Below, one piece after another: positions 1 through 8,782 of a stretch of DNA of 64,000 bases. A program made the position numbers and the translations under genes. Each line of letters starts with the position of its first letter. Position 1 is the first letter of the stretch. The notes beneath the pieces were generated by a model. It was not told the origin of the DNA. It searched no databases and saw only the letters and a program-made list of their open reading frames with translations. Source of the DNA: Cylindrospermum stagnale PCC 7417 (GTDB lineage: Bacteria; Cyanobacteriota; Cyanobacteriia; Cyanobacteriales; Nostocaceae); the NCBI RefSeq assembly GCF_000317535.1, contig NC_019757.1, forward strand, positions 3,178,501-3,242,500, in the 5' to 3' direction.

Positions 1-1
1 T

Positions 2-358
2 CTAACTAAAGTTGAGGCGACCATCTTACCTCTAGATAATTACCCAGAACTGACAGAAACTTTGCTAGTCCACATCCAACAAGCGGAAGAATTAATGGTG
101 ATTCGTAGCTATAAAAAAGTAGATACTATGCTGATTAAGTTATTGGCATGGTTATCTCAAAGGTTTGGTTCAGAAGTTGAGAAGGGACGTTTAATAGATA
201 TGCGTTTAACTCATGAAGACTTGGCGGAAATGCTCGGTTCAACTCGTGTGACAATCACTCGTATCCTAGGGCAATTTGAGCAAGAGGGCTTGATTAATCG
301 GCTCTCCTTACATCGAATTGTGGTGCGAGAAGAAGAGATTTGGTACTATGAAATTTGA
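2..358 (+). CDS. Crp/Fnr-family transcriptional regulator, C-terminal part (5' end outside window)
   Basis: The frame is open from the window edge, so only the last 118 residues are visible. They hold the end of the effector domain, the dimerisation helix and a complete winged helix-turn-helix. The recognition helix reads GSTRVTITRILG, nearly the same as the NtcA helix GSTRVTVTRLLG, so a related palindromic target is likely. The C-terminus after the wing differs from NtcA, so this is a paralogue. Members near NIL-domain genes can act in sulfur or nitrogen nutrition (CysR-like), but that is inference from context. The gene converges on the NIL-domain genes across a perfect palindrome. The effector-binding half cannot be judged here. 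Confidence 0.85.
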   Translation, partial: LTKVEATILPLDNYPELTETLLVHIQQAEELMVIRSYKKVDTMLIKLLAWLSQRFGSEVEKGRLIDMRLTHEDLAEMLGSTRVTITRILGQFEQEGLINRLSLHRIVVREEEIWYYEI

Positions 359-386
359 CCCAATCAAAAATCAAAAATTTTTGATT

Positions 387-410
387 GCATCCAGGCAATT
401 GCCTGGATGC
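387..410. terminator. 24-bp perfect palindrome between convergent genes, possible bidirectional terminator
   Basis: Each arm is GCATCCAGGCAA with its exact complement, just after an A/T-rich inverted stretch (361-386). It lies between the stops of the Crp-family gene and the converging NIL-domain gene. No clean U-tract follows on either strand, so terminator function is only likely. Confidence 0.4.
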
Positions 411-457
411 AAATTCAATTTATCTGGTTTGAATTTGCAGATTGACAATTAGCTAGA

Positions 458-796
458 TTAGTAATACCAAGCATCGCTATCAGCATTTGGCTTGCCGAAA
501 ATTTTTAGATTTAGTGATTCCAGGTAAGCAAGACCACTACATATTTGTGGCACCGTTCCCCGAAGTTCCAAGTCAAAATATCCTCCGCCCCCTTTGTCTG
601 CTTGTAGCATCGCCCCAGTAATATTAACAACTAAATCATGAGCAGAAATTAGCTGAGAAATCACTGGTTCTTGAAGGTAGGACTGGGGAATATGTAGACG
701 CAGGCGAGTTTGGGTGATTTGGCTTTTGTCCTCAACTGAAGGAACTAGCGATAGTCTGGCTCCGACTGTGAGTTGAACGTTATTAAATGCTGTCAT
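458..796 (-). CDS. Single NIL-domain protein
   Basis: The 112-residue protein contains one NIL domain (about residues 28-100), recognised by RLRLHIPQSYLQEPVISQL, a central VNITGA segment and a closing YFDLELRG strand. NIL domains have a ferredoxin-like fold and occur at the C-terminus of MetN-type ABC ATPases, where they sense a small ligand; free-standing cyanobacterial versions are often linked to sulfur uptake genes. It starts 11 bp after the stop of a two-domain paralogue and is probably co-transcribed with it. Its ligand is unknown. The family call is firm, the role is not. Confidence 0.75.
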   Translation of the reverse strand: MTAFNNVQLTVGARLSLVPSVEDKSQITQTRLRLHIPQSYLQEPVISQLISAHDLVVNITGAMLQADKGGGGYFDLELRGTVPQICSGLAYLESLNLKIFGKPNADSDAWYY

Positions 797-807
797 GGGT
801 ATTACAC

Positions 808-1467
808 TTAATCTATCAAGTTGCGATCGCTATAAAGGAAAGACCAATCCAGCCAAATTGGTAGCCCTAGTTGTTCTAGGTATCTCAGACTGGAGTGGAG
901 TTGCTTGGTTCTCCCCCACAAATCAAGATCAAACCAGCCGTCATCTTGCACATTGGGATTGAGTGCTGCACTGGTAATGTTGACTGTTAGCCCGTAGCGA
1001 GACACTAACTCAGAAATTATGGGTTTCTCGTGATAGTCCTTGAGGATGCACAGTTGCAAGCGTAGTCGATTAGTCTGACCTGTAGAAATCCATTGCTGGA
1101 ATTCTTCCCGCCATTGAGTTTTGAGTAGTATTTCAGGTTTTCTCTGGGTCTGATTGCTCTCTATGTTGGGAAAAAATTGAGAGTTTTGGTTAGACTGGAT
1201 GTGGTTAGCGATCGCCAATTGCACTAAATTCACTCCCAATCCTTGCAAGTAAGATAAGCTACTGGTCAATTCTTGAGAATGTCCCGAAATTTCCAAATCA
1301 AACCAGCCGTCACTGTCATTACCTGATGCTAGAGATGCCGCTTTGATATTCACGGTTAAACCATAGCGCGAAACCAGCCGAGAAATCACAGGTTGTCTGT
1401 GATAACGCTGGGGTACAAAAATTCGGCTGTTAACTGGGTCAAAGTTTACGGGTTTAGTGGTAGACAT
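808..1467 (-). CDS. Tandem NIL-domain protein
   Basis: The protein has two NIL domains (about residues 9-80 and 135-210 from this start), each with the pattern hydrophobic-strand, Y-(H/L)-x-(K/Q)-P-(V/I)-IS-x-LVSRYGLTVNI and a WFDLE/WFDLD strand. A polar linker of about 45 residues separates them. I chose the ATG at 1467 (MSTTKPV) over an upstream one at 1488 because homology begins soon after it. With the downstream single-domain gene this gives three NIL units in one transcript, which suggests gene and domain duplication. A ligand-sensing partner of a transporter is plausible, but no MetN-type transporter lies in view. Confidence 0.75.
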   Translation of the reverse strand: MSTTKPVNFDPVNSRIFVPQRYHRQPVISRLVSRYGLTVNIKAASLASGNDSDGWFDLEISGHSQELTSSLSYLQGLGVNLVQLAIANHIQSNQNSQFFPNIESNQTQRKPEILLKTQWREEFQQWISTGQTNRLRLQLCILKDYHEKPIISELVSRYGLTVNITSAALNPNVQDDGWFDLDLWGRTKQLHSSLRYLEQLGLPIWLDWSFLYSDRNLID

Positions 1468-1765
1468 TGCACTAATACCCCATAACAATCGGGTAGTCCA
1501 AGAACACTGCTACCAAAACAAGAGATTTAGGGAGAAAAAACGGTAATTTTCTTAATTTTGCCCGACTGGATCTGAGTTTCATGCAGATGCTCCTGTTCTA
1601 GGCTATACAAAATACTACAAGTCTATCGGAATAGTGTATTTAATACTTATTGTAAAATATATTTCCCCGAAAGTCGCAAAAAACAAAGCGTAAATTCCCT
1701 AGACATCAGGTAAATCTATAGCGGTATAACTAACCCCTCGCGCTGGGTGTAAGAACCGAAAAACC

Positions 1766-2545
1766 TTAACTGAGACGGGCTAAAACGTAATCACGGGTGC
1801 GGGAGTCAAGAGCGTTGGTAAAAATTTTAGTTGTGGGAACAAATTCCAGCATTTGACCAATGCGATTTTCATTGCTGTGAAAGAAAGCCGTAACATCAGA
1901 TAGCCGAGCTATTTGCTGCATATTATGAGTGGTAATCACAATTGCTAGTTCAGAACGCAAACGCTGAATCAGTTCCTCAATTTTCATTGAGGCGGCGGGG
2001 TCAAGACCAGAGCAAGGCTCATCCATCAAGAGAACTTTCGGTTTAACGGCTAAAACGCGAGCAATGCATAGTCGCTGTTGTTGTCCGCCAGAAAGGTCTA
2101 AAGCGGATTTATGCAGTTTATTCTTCACTTCATCCCAGAGATCTGCGGCTTTGATGGCTGATTCGACAATCCTGTCTAACTCAACTTTCGGATGCCATCC
2201 TACTAATTTCGCCCCATAGGCAACATTATCATAAACACTCATAGGGAATAGATTTGGCTTGGGGAACACCATACTAACTTGGCGGCGGAGCCGATTTAAG
2301 TTGATGCGACGCTCATAAATATTTTGGCCAAAAAATTCTACCTTCCCCTCAACTCGCACTTCTCCTTCTAATTCACTCATGCGATTTAGAGATTTCATAA
2401 AAGTAGACTTGCCACAACTACTAGGGCCAATAATTGCTGTTACTTTGTTTTGCTGAATATCCATTGACACGTTTTCAAATATTTTTTGGGTGCCGTAATA
2501 AAAGCCGAAGTTTTTAACTCTGATGGCGGGAATTATTTTATTCAT
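1766..2545 (-). CDS. pstB: PstB-like phosphate ABC transporter ATP-binding protein, stand-alone paralogue
   Basis: This 259-residue ABC ATPase has the usual PstB length and order: Walker A GPSSCGKS, signature LSGGQQQR, Walker B VLLMDEPCSGLDP and H-loop TTHNMQQ. PstB couples ATP hydrolysis to high-affinity phosphate import through PstC/PstA with the PstS binding protein. None of these partners is adjacent, so it must pair with subunits elsewhere or have another role. The Q-loop reads VFPKPNLFP instead of the usual VFQKPN(P)FP, so the glutamine that senses the gamma-phosphate and magnesium is a proline. Walker A also has SS where GPSGCGKS is standard. The family is clear; normal activity is uncertain. 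Confidence 0.85.
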   Translation of the reverse strand: MNKIIPAIRVKNFGFYYGTQKIFENVSMDIQQNKVTAIIGPSSCGKSTFMKSLNRMSELEGEVRVEGKVEFFGQNIYERRINLNRLRRQVSMVFPKPNLFPMSVYDNVAYGAKLVGWHPKVELDRIVESAIKAADLWDEVKNKLHKSALDLSGGQQQRLCIARVLAVKPKVLLMDEPCSGLDPAASMKIEELIQRLRSELAIVITTHNMQQIARLSDVTAFFHSNENRIGQMLEFVPTTKIFTNALDSRTRDYVLARLS

Positions 2546-2861
2546 ACTTGCAAAACGGGTGAAATCGATATTGATTAAGCAAAGCAGTCAAATCAGCGGT
2601 GCTATTGCACTATCTTGCTTTGAGGGGTGAGACCGGAGAGCATGACCTAACTAAGCATCAGTTATGCATTTGATAAATGCTTAGAAAATATGTTACATCA
2701 ATTTCTATTGCTAGAGAATTTTTATAACTAATTTTCACCATATTACTTTGTATTGATGCACACAAAATAGGGGAGCTAATTGTCAGGGCAGTTTTCCTAA
2801 CCCAAAGAAAGGCCAGAGGATTAATGTGTACTGAGTTTTTTTCAACAATAAAATCTGATTT
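2546..2861. other. 316-bp gap without a gene
   Basis: The stretch is A/T-rich. It contains a small inverted repeat (CTAAGCAT and ATGCTTAG, around 2651-2686) upstream of the pstB-like gene, which could be regulatory. I see no Pho-box repeats that I can assert and no coding potential. Confidence 0.4.
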
Positions 2862-4586
2862 TTATATTCTTTCAGTCCTAATACTTAAGTATTTACCTGT
2901 ACGTATATCATTGATCACGGTTCGGATGTAACTTTCATCAGCACCCAAGGTTTTAAGCAGATGGTTTCCCAACTCTAGGGCCGCTTCAAATTCAGGTTGT
3001 ACCACTTCCTTTGCACCCATCTGAGTCAAGAGATCAATTTCTTTATCAGTGTGGGAACGCACAATTACATCTAAATTAGGAGCAATAGCAAGAGCATATT
3101 TGAGAAGTAAACGCGTACTGGCTGGGTCTGGAAGCGCAATTGCTAAAGCCTTGGCAGTTTCTAAATGTGCTTTCTCTAAAACTAATTCAGAATCGGCATC
3201 ACCAAAAATGTAAGGAATTTTGTGCATCCGTAACCTTTGCAGAGATGCTTCACTGTTTTCTATTACTAAAACTGAATATTTCTGGCCTTGTAAAATATTG
3301 ACAATTACTTGCCCTACTCTACCGTAACCAGCTACCACGACATGACCCCTCATTTTTTCTGGCATCAATAGAGTTTTTGCTGTGTAAAACCGTTGCAAAA
3401 ACCCTGTCAGCCAAGGTATACGGGTCAAGCTAGCCGCTATTTTTGGTGCAACATCTAGCCATAAAGGAGTCAGGACGAGTGTAATAGCAGTTGTTCCCAA
3501 GAGTAAGTAATAGATTTGTTGGGAGATCAGCCCTAAATCCAGACCAACCAATGCTAATACAAAAGAAAATTCTCCAATTTGATTTATCCCAAAGCTGACT
3601 ATAATGCTAGTTTTTAAAGAGTAACCAAAACCCAGACTAATCAGCAAAACAATTATGGCTTTACCCAGCATTACTAGGGTCACTAATCCTAAAATTAGTC
3701 CAAAATTATTGAGGACAATAGCAGGGTCAATGAGCATTCCTATTGAGGCAAAAAATAGACTAGCAAAGGTATCTCGCAAAGGTAAAATCTTGGCTAAAGC
3801 TTGGTCAGCATAATCAATTTCAGAAATCATTAAACCTGCTACAAAAGCACCCATTGCTATTGAAAGACCTAAAGCGACTGTTGTCAAAGATAGCCCCAAA
3901 CACAGGGCAATTACTCCTAACATAAATAATTCATCACTCTCCGTGGCAGCCAATATACTCAGAAGAGGAGGAACTATCCATCGACTTAAGACGAGTGCCG
4001 TTGCTGTAAAGCACAAAATTTTGAGCACAGCAATACCTAGTGCCACAGAGATATTTTCTGGTTGGTTCAAAGCTGGAAATATTGCTAACATTACACCCAG
4101 TGCCAAATCCTGAGCAATTAAAATTGCTAGCATGATTTGTCCATGCATGGTATTAGTTTCACCTCTTTCTGACAGTGTTTTTAAGACCACAGCAGTCGAA
4201 GAAAGAGACAGGACTGCTCCCAGGAAAATTCCTTGGTTAAGACTAGAAGCAAAGCCTGTAATAATTGTAACAAATGCAACTAGCATGGTTGTCAAGCCGA
4301 TTTGCAGTAGACTTCCTTGTAAGGCAATTTTTTTAACTCGTTTCAGTTCGGCTAAAGAAAATTCTACGCCTAAGACAAACAGCAAAAAAGCAACACCAAT
4401 TTCTGCCAAGGATTTGATTTCTGTAACATTGCTTAATAACTTGAAACCAAAAGGACCAACAATAAATCCACTAGCTAAATAGCCCAGCAAAACCGGTTGA
4501 TGCAGCCGATTTGCCAGAAAACCTCCCAGTAAGGTAGCTACTAAAACAATTGTTAAATCCAGTATTAAAATATGCTGAGTTTCCAT
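2862..4586 (-). CDS. KefB/KefC-type monovalent cation:proton antiporter (CPA2) with RCK/TrkA-N domain
   Basis: The 574-residue protein has an N-terminal Na+/H+ exchanger domain of about 12 membrane helices (residues 5-385) followed by a cytosolic RCK nucleotide-binding domain. That domain starts at GYGRVG (residues 420-425), continues to a FGDAD motif and ends after about residue 540. CPA2 proteins exchange K+ or Na+ for protons across the plasma or thylakoid membrane, and the RCK part lets nucleotides or ligands gate them. The arrangement matches the YbaL/RosB branch. It stands alone on the minus strand. Ion preference cannot be read from the sequence. Confidence 0.88.
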   Translation of the reverse strand: METQHILILDLTIVLVATLLGGFLANRLHQPVLLGYLASGFIVGPFGFKLLSNVTEIKSLAEIGVAFLLFVLGVEFSLAELKRVKKIALQGSLLQIGLTTMLVAFVTIITGFASSLNQGIFLGAVLSLSSTAVVLKTLSERGETNTMHGQIMLAILIAQDLALGVMLAIFPALNQPENISVALGIAVLKILCFTATALVLSRWIVPPLLSILAATESDELFMLGVIALCLGLSLTTVALGLSIAMGAFVAGLMISEIDYADQALAKILPLRDTFASLFFASIGMLIDPAIVLNNFGLILGLVTLVMLGKAIIVLLISLGFGYSLKTSIIVSFGINQIGEFSFVLALVGLDLGLISQQIYYLLLGTTAITLVLTPLWLDVAPKIAASLTRIPWLTGFLQRFYTAKTLLMPEKMRGHVVVAGYGRVGQVIVNILQGQKYSVLVIENSEASLQRLRMHKIPYIFGDADSELVLEKAHLETAKALAIALPDPASTRLLLKYALAIAPNLDVIVRSHTDKEIDLLTQMGAKEVVQPEFEAALELGNHLLKTLGADESYIRTVINDIRTGKYLSIRTERI

Positions 4587-4682
4587 ATTCCTTTTTGTTA
4601 TCAGCCTTTAGTCACGTACTTTTTTAGGCTAACTTGATATCAAGGAAGTCAACATCCATATTGCGATCGCAGTTTACCGTGG

Positions 4683-4803
4683 GAGAAAAGCCGACACCGC
4701 ACTTGCGCCGCCAAAGCCCAACCAAAACGCCCAGAAACGTCAGCACGGGCCACAGCTAATGAAATACCTGTGTTGACATCCTCACCGGGCTAAAGCCACG
4801 GTA
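4683..4803 (+). pseudogene. Possible remnant of an IS200/IS605-type tnpB 3' end
   Basis: One frame reads through PETSARATANEIPVLTSSPG to a stop at 4791-4793. The DNA TGTTGACATCCTCACCGGGC at 4771-4790 resembles the 3' termini of TnpB-carrying elements in filamentous cyanobacteria. No further transposase sequence is upstream. It is a short decayed relic at best, and the assignment is tentative. Confidence 0.35.
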
Positions 4804-4855
4804 ATAGTTACTTTTATCATTTACAGCGCTGGGAATGTGAAGGGAATACATATCT

Positions 4856-4885
4856 TGTAGAGACGTTACATGCAACTTCTCTACA
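4856..4885. repeat. Imperfect 30-bp palindromic repeat (TGTAGAGACGTT family)
   Basis: The two 15-bp arms start TGTAGAGACGTT and pair with two mismatches. The repeat core recurs as a perfect 28-bp palindrome at 9546-9573. Such hairpin repeats are dispersed in Nostocales genomes. The surrounding gap between the antiporter and lysC (4587-5348) shows no other gene apart from the tnpB-like scrap. Confidence 0.6.
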
Positions 4886-5348
4886 GTGTGGTCTAATCAA
4901 TCGAAAACTGCTGTAAGATGGTGAAAGCAGCAAAATTTAAGATTTTGTTTAGTTCATGGCTTGATATTATTTATGCAGTTGCTTTTTAATCAATTAGCGA
5001 TCGCTCCCCGTCATCGCCTAATTTACCAACTCTGCACACTCTGACATTATTTCAGATGTTCCCCATTGGCAAAAGTATATCTACTCCCCGCAGTAGGTGA
5101 ATTTTGGCGCTGACTAAGGCATCCTCAAAAGTGTCGTTGCTCATTGGTAAATCGGCAGTTATACCATTTGTGTTTGAAGATGCGCCTATCGAACTTAAGG
5201 CAAAAAATTACCAACAAAAAAATTTTCAGATTTTGTGTATCCGCTGATGCTGATTAGTTAGTAAACTGAATAACTGGCGACAGTTTCCGGGCTTCCTGAC
5301 GTGGCGTCCGCGTTGATCAAAGCAGGCACAATTGATTGAATAAAAGTT

Positions 5349-7175
5349 ATGGCGCTCATAGTTCAAAAATACGGTGGTACCTCTGTTGGTTCAGTCGAAC
5401 GGATTCAGGCTGTTGCACAGCGCGTTTACAAAACTGTAAAAGCAGGAAATTCGCTGGTGGTAGTGGTTTCGGCGATGGGGAAAACCACCGATGGACTAGT
5501 CAAACTAGCCAATGCAATATCAACGAATCCTAACCGCCGGGAAATGGATATGCTGCTTTCCACTGGTGAGCAAGTAACCATTGCTTTACTTAGTATGGCA
5601 TTGCTGGAAATCGGACAGCCAGCAATTTCTCTGACTGGGGGTCAGGTAGGAATTGTTACCGAAGCGGAACATACCCGCGCCCGGATTTTGCACATTGAAA
5701 CCGCTCGGCTTTTGCGGCATCTCAATGCAGGTAAAGTAGTGATAGTCGCCGGGTTTCAAGGGATATCCAACGGCGGAGAAATGGAAATTACTACTTTGGG
5801 GCGTGGCGGTTCCGATACTTCAGCGGTGGCGATGGCAGCAGCAATTGGGGCAAATTATTGTGAAATTTATACAGACGTTCCGGGAATTTTAACTACAGAT
5901 CCCCGCCTCGTGCCCGAAGCCCAACTAATGACGGAAATTACCTGCGATGAAATGCTGGAATTGGCAAGCTTGGGGGCAAAAGTGTTACATCCCCGCGCTG
6001 TGGAAATTGCCCGGAACTACGGCGTTCCCTTGGTAGTACGTTCTAGCTGGACGGATGAACCGGGGACTTGGGTGACAACAGCTAAACCCCAAGGGCGATC
6101 GCTTGTGAATTTAGAAATTGCCCTGCCTGTGGATGATGTAGAGTTCGACACCGACCAAGCGAAGGTGGCTTTATTGCGCGTACCGGATAAACCAGGGGTA
6201 GCAGCACGGCTGTTTGGGGAGATTTGCCGCCAAAACGTCGATGTAGACTTGATTATTCAGTCGATTCACGAAGGTAATAGTAATGACATTGCTTTTACCG
6301 TGAGTACACCAATATTAAAACGGGCGGAAGCGGTAGCATCTGCGATCGCCCCAGCATTGCGAAATCAACCGAACTCAGATGAAGCCGAGGTGATGATCGA
6401 GGAAAATATTGCCAAAGTTAGCATCGTCGGCGCGGGGATGATTGGGCGTCCGGGGGTAGCTGCGAAGATGTTCGCTACCTTAGCCGAAGCTGGGGTGAAT
6501 ATCCAGATGATTTCTACCAGTGAAGTGAAAGTGAGTTGCGTAGTTGCAACCGCAGAATGCGATCGCGCGATCGTTGCACTCCGGGAAGCCTTTGAAATAG
6601 AAGCAGTAGATAACAAAACTAAAAACTCCCCATATAAGAACTCAGAACTTAACATTCCTCTCTCCTCACTTCCTGTCCGTGGTGTTGCTTTAGATATGAA
6701 CCAAGCCCGGTTAGCTATTCGCCAAGTACCTGATCGTCCGGGGATGGCAGCGAGGTTATTTGGACTGCTAGCGCGGCACAACATCAGCGTTGATATGATT
6801 ATTCAATCCCAGCGCTGTCGGGTGGTTGATGGCATTCCTCGGCGGGATATCGCCTTTACCGTCGCCCAGATGGATGGAGAGAACGCCCGGCAAAGACTTT
6901 CGCAGATTGCCCCAGAGTTAGGATGGGGTGAAGTAGTCTTGGATAGTGCGATCGCCAAAGTGAGTATTGTCGGTGCAGCGATGGTGGGACAACCAGGAGT
7001 CGCCGCCAAGATGTTTGCAGCCCTAGCCGAAAACCAAATCAATATTCAAATGATTGCCACTTCAGAAATTAAAATTAGCTGCGTTGTAGCACAAGAACAA
7101 GGTGTGCAAGCTTTGCAAGTCATTCACGCCGCCTTTGATTTAGCAGGTAGCGAGAAATTCGTAGTACCAGCGTAA
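5349..7175 (+). CDS. lysC: Aspartate kinase with four ACT domains
   Basis: The enzyme phosphorylates aspartate, the first step to lysine, threonine, methionine and isoleucine. Residues 1-250 form the kinase domain, with KYGGTSVGS at residues 7-15, an internal GRGGSDTSA motif and an LHPRAVE segment. Two ACT pairs follow (about 265-420 and 440-600), each containing V(P)D(K/R)PG(V/M)AARLFG and an IQMI(S/A)TSE(V/I)K motif. The 608-residue length with a duplicated regulatory region is the cyanobacterial form; plain bacterial LysC has one pair. The ACT domains bind lysine and/or threonine for feedback control. A linker around residues 420-440 (NKTKNSPYKNSEL) separates the pairs. ATG 5349 follows no strong Shine-Dalgarno, but homology starts there. 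Confidence 0.97.
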   Translation: MALIVQKYGGTSVGSVERIQAVAQRVYKTVKAGNSLVVVVSAMGKTTDGLVKLANAISTNPNRREMDMLLSTGEQVTIALLSMALLEIGQPAISLTGGQVGIVTEAEHTRARILHIETARLLRHLNAGKVVIVAGFQGISNGGEMEITTLGRGGSDTSAVAMAAAIGANYCEIYTDVPGILTTDPRLVPEAQLMTEITCDEMLELASLGAKVLHPRAVEIARNYGVPLVVRSSWTDEPGTWVTTAKPQGRSLVNLEIALPVDDVEFDTDQAKVALLRVPDKPGVAARLFGEICRQNVDVDLIIQSIHEGNSNDIAFTVSTPILKRAEAVASAIAPALRNQPNSDEAEVMIEENIAKVSIVGAGMIGRPGVAAKMFATLAEAGVNIQMISTSEVKVSCVVATAECDRAIVALREAFEIEAVDNKTKNSPYKNSELNIPLSSLPVRGVALDMNQARLAIRQVPDRPGMAARLFGLLARHNISVDMIIQSQRCRVVDGIPRRDIAFTVAQMDGENARQRLSQIAPELGWGEVVLDSAIAKVSIVGAAMVGQPGVAAKMFAALAENQINIQMIATSEIKISCVVAQEQGVQALQVIHAAFDLAGSEKFVVPA

Positions 7176-7212
7176 GATCCCCCCGCCTGTGGCGACCCCC
7201 TTAAAAAGGGGG

Positions 7213-7515
7213 TAAAAGAGTCTTAATTAGCCCCCCTTTTTCAAGTAAAAGAGTCTTAATTAGCCCCCCTTTTTCAAGTAAAAGAGTCTTAATTAGCCCC
7301 CCTTTTTCAAGTAAAAGAATCTTAATTAGCCCCCCTTTTTAAGGGGGGTTGGGGGGATCTCCAATAAATAAGCTAACTGAAACCTTGGGTAAAAGAATCT
7401 TAATTAGCCCCCCTTTTTAAGGGGGGTTGGGGGGATCTCCAACAAATAAGCTAACTGAAACCTTGGGTAAAAGAATCTTAATTAGCTCCCCTTTTTAAGG
7501 GGGGTTGGGGATATA
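7213..7515. repeat. Nested tandem repeat array: three 33-bp units then two and a half 78-bp units
   Basis: Units of 33 bp, starting TAAAAGAGTCTTAATTAG, repeat head to tail at 7213-7245, 7246-7278 and 7279-7311. The same start then heads 78-bp units at 7312-7389 and 7390-7467 and a partial one from 7468. The longer unit adds the hairpin CCCCCCTTTTTAAGGGGGG and an A/T-rich tail. There are no spacers. It sits just after lysC and may end its transcript with stacked hairpins. The G-run segment AAGGGGGGTTGGGGGGATC recurs in the element at 24.2 kb. Confidence 0.85.
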
Positions 7516-7565
7516 TCCAGCAGATATTATCAACGTAGATATTGTTGCCAAACTGATAGTCAAGA

Positions 7566-7889
7566 ATGCAAAGCCTTGTCTTTTTATTTCTCGCCGCCCT
7601 CGGAGAAATTTCTGGGTGCTATAGCTTTTGGGCATGGTTGAAGTTAGGAAAAAGCATATTTTGGATTATTCCCGGAATTTTCGCCCTAATTTTCTTCGCC
7701 ATTACTCTCACCAAAGTAGATGCGGCAAATGCCGGCAGAGTATACGCTGCTTATGGTGGCATTTATATACTTTCATCTCTGGTTTGGTTATGGTTAGCTG
7801 AAGGCATCAAACCCGATAGATGGGATTTTCTCGGTGTGGCAATTTCCCTCATAGGAACGGTTGTAATTTTGTTTAGTCCACATCGATAA
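7566..7889 (+). CDS. YnfA/UPF0060-family small membrane protein
   Basis: The 107-residue protein has four predicted membrane helices (about residues 2-22, 30-48, 60-79 and 86-103) and the UPF0060 hallmarks [13 protein letters not shown] near the start, [14 protein letters not shown](I/V)Y in the middle and DRWDFLG before the last helix. The family resembles small multidrug resistance transporters and its physiological substrate is not settled. Length and ends match the family, so it is intact. It is flanked by repeats and a DUF4058 gene with no obvious functional link. Confidence 0.93.
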   Translation: MQSLVFLFLAALGEISGCYSFWAWLKLGKSIFWIIPGIFALIFFAITLTKVDAANAGRVYAAYGGIYILSSLVWLWLAEGIKPDRWDFLGVAISLIGTVVILFSPHR

Positions 7890-7965
7890 AATTTCGTAGA
7901 ACCCCACCCTGTTTCGTGGAGGGGGCTAAGATGTAATTAGAGAATTTTGATTTTGAGGTGTTTGT

Positions 7966-8679
7966 ATGCCTTCTCCATTCCCAGGAATGAACCCATATTT
8001 AGAACATCCCGAATTATTCCCCGGACTACATCACCTACTAATTATTGAAATTGCCAGATTTTTATCTCCCCAACTGCGTCCTAAATATCGAGTCGCTGTA
8101 GAAGTGCGGATGTATGAAACAATCGATGAAAACTCGTTTGTAACTGTCCCTGCACCCGAACCTGTAAAAGTCAAAGTTCCTATGCCAGTGGCTATCAAAG
8201 AAGGATATTTAGAAGTAAGAGAAGTAGGAACAGAGGAATTAGTTACTACTATTGAAATTTTATCTCCTACCAATAAGCGTCAGGGCAAAGAACGGCGTAT
8301 TTATGAAAAAAAGCGAGAACAAGTTTTAGCCAGCTTCACCAATTTAGTAGAAATTGATTTATTACGTAAAGGCGATTTTATGCCGATGACTGGTAAGAAT
8401 ATTCAGAGTCATTATCGGATTTTAATTTGTCGCGGTAATCGTCATCCTATTGCTGATTTATATGCTTTTAATTTACCAGATGTAATTCCAGCTTTTCCCT
8501 TACCTTTGCGTTCTGGTGATAGTGAACCAGTAATAGATTTGCAAGCATTGTTAAATCAGGTATATGACATTTATGATTATGATTTGGTTGTAGATTATAG
8601 CCAGGAAGCAGTACCAGCATTATCAGAAGCGGATGCAGTTTGGGCAGATGCATTGTTGCGAGAAAAGGGGTTGAGGTAG
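7966..8679 (+). CDS. DUF4058 family protein
   Basis: The 237-residue protein opens with MPSPFPGMNPYLE, the signature start of the cyanobacterial and planctomycete DUF4058 family. It continues with a conserved LEVREVGTxELVTTIEILSP segment, where an acidic residue, IEIL and SPTNK recall the core of Uma2-type PD-(D/E)XK folds. Biochemical function is unknown, but a nuclease-like fold is a reasonable inference from that motif and from the Uma2 gene that follows 103 bp downstream. It has no membrane segment or signal peptide. The family call is strong. Confidence 0.88.
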   Translation: MPSPFPGMNPYLEHPELFPGLHHLLIIEIARFLSPQLRPKYRVAVEVRMYETIDENSFVTVPAPEPVKVKVPMPVAIKEGYLEVREVGTEELVTTIEILSPTNKRQGKERRIYEKKREQVLASFTNLVEIDLLRKGDFMPMTGKNIQSHYRILICRGNRHPIADLYAFNLPDVIPAFPLPLRSGDSEPVIDLQALLNQVYDIYDYDLVVDYSQEAVPALSEADAVWADALLREKGLR

Positions 8680-8782
8680 GATAAAATTAACTACTTTTAT
8701 CTCAGCGAATTTCTTGCCTCTAAATCTTTGCTAAAATTAACTAAAATTATCAGCGCAACTTCCCAAAGTTGGAGGTATAGCC

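Noticed and set aside
7213-7515. Regular repeats suggesting a CRISPR array
   Set aside because: Units are directly adjacent with no unique spacers and no cas genes are in the window.
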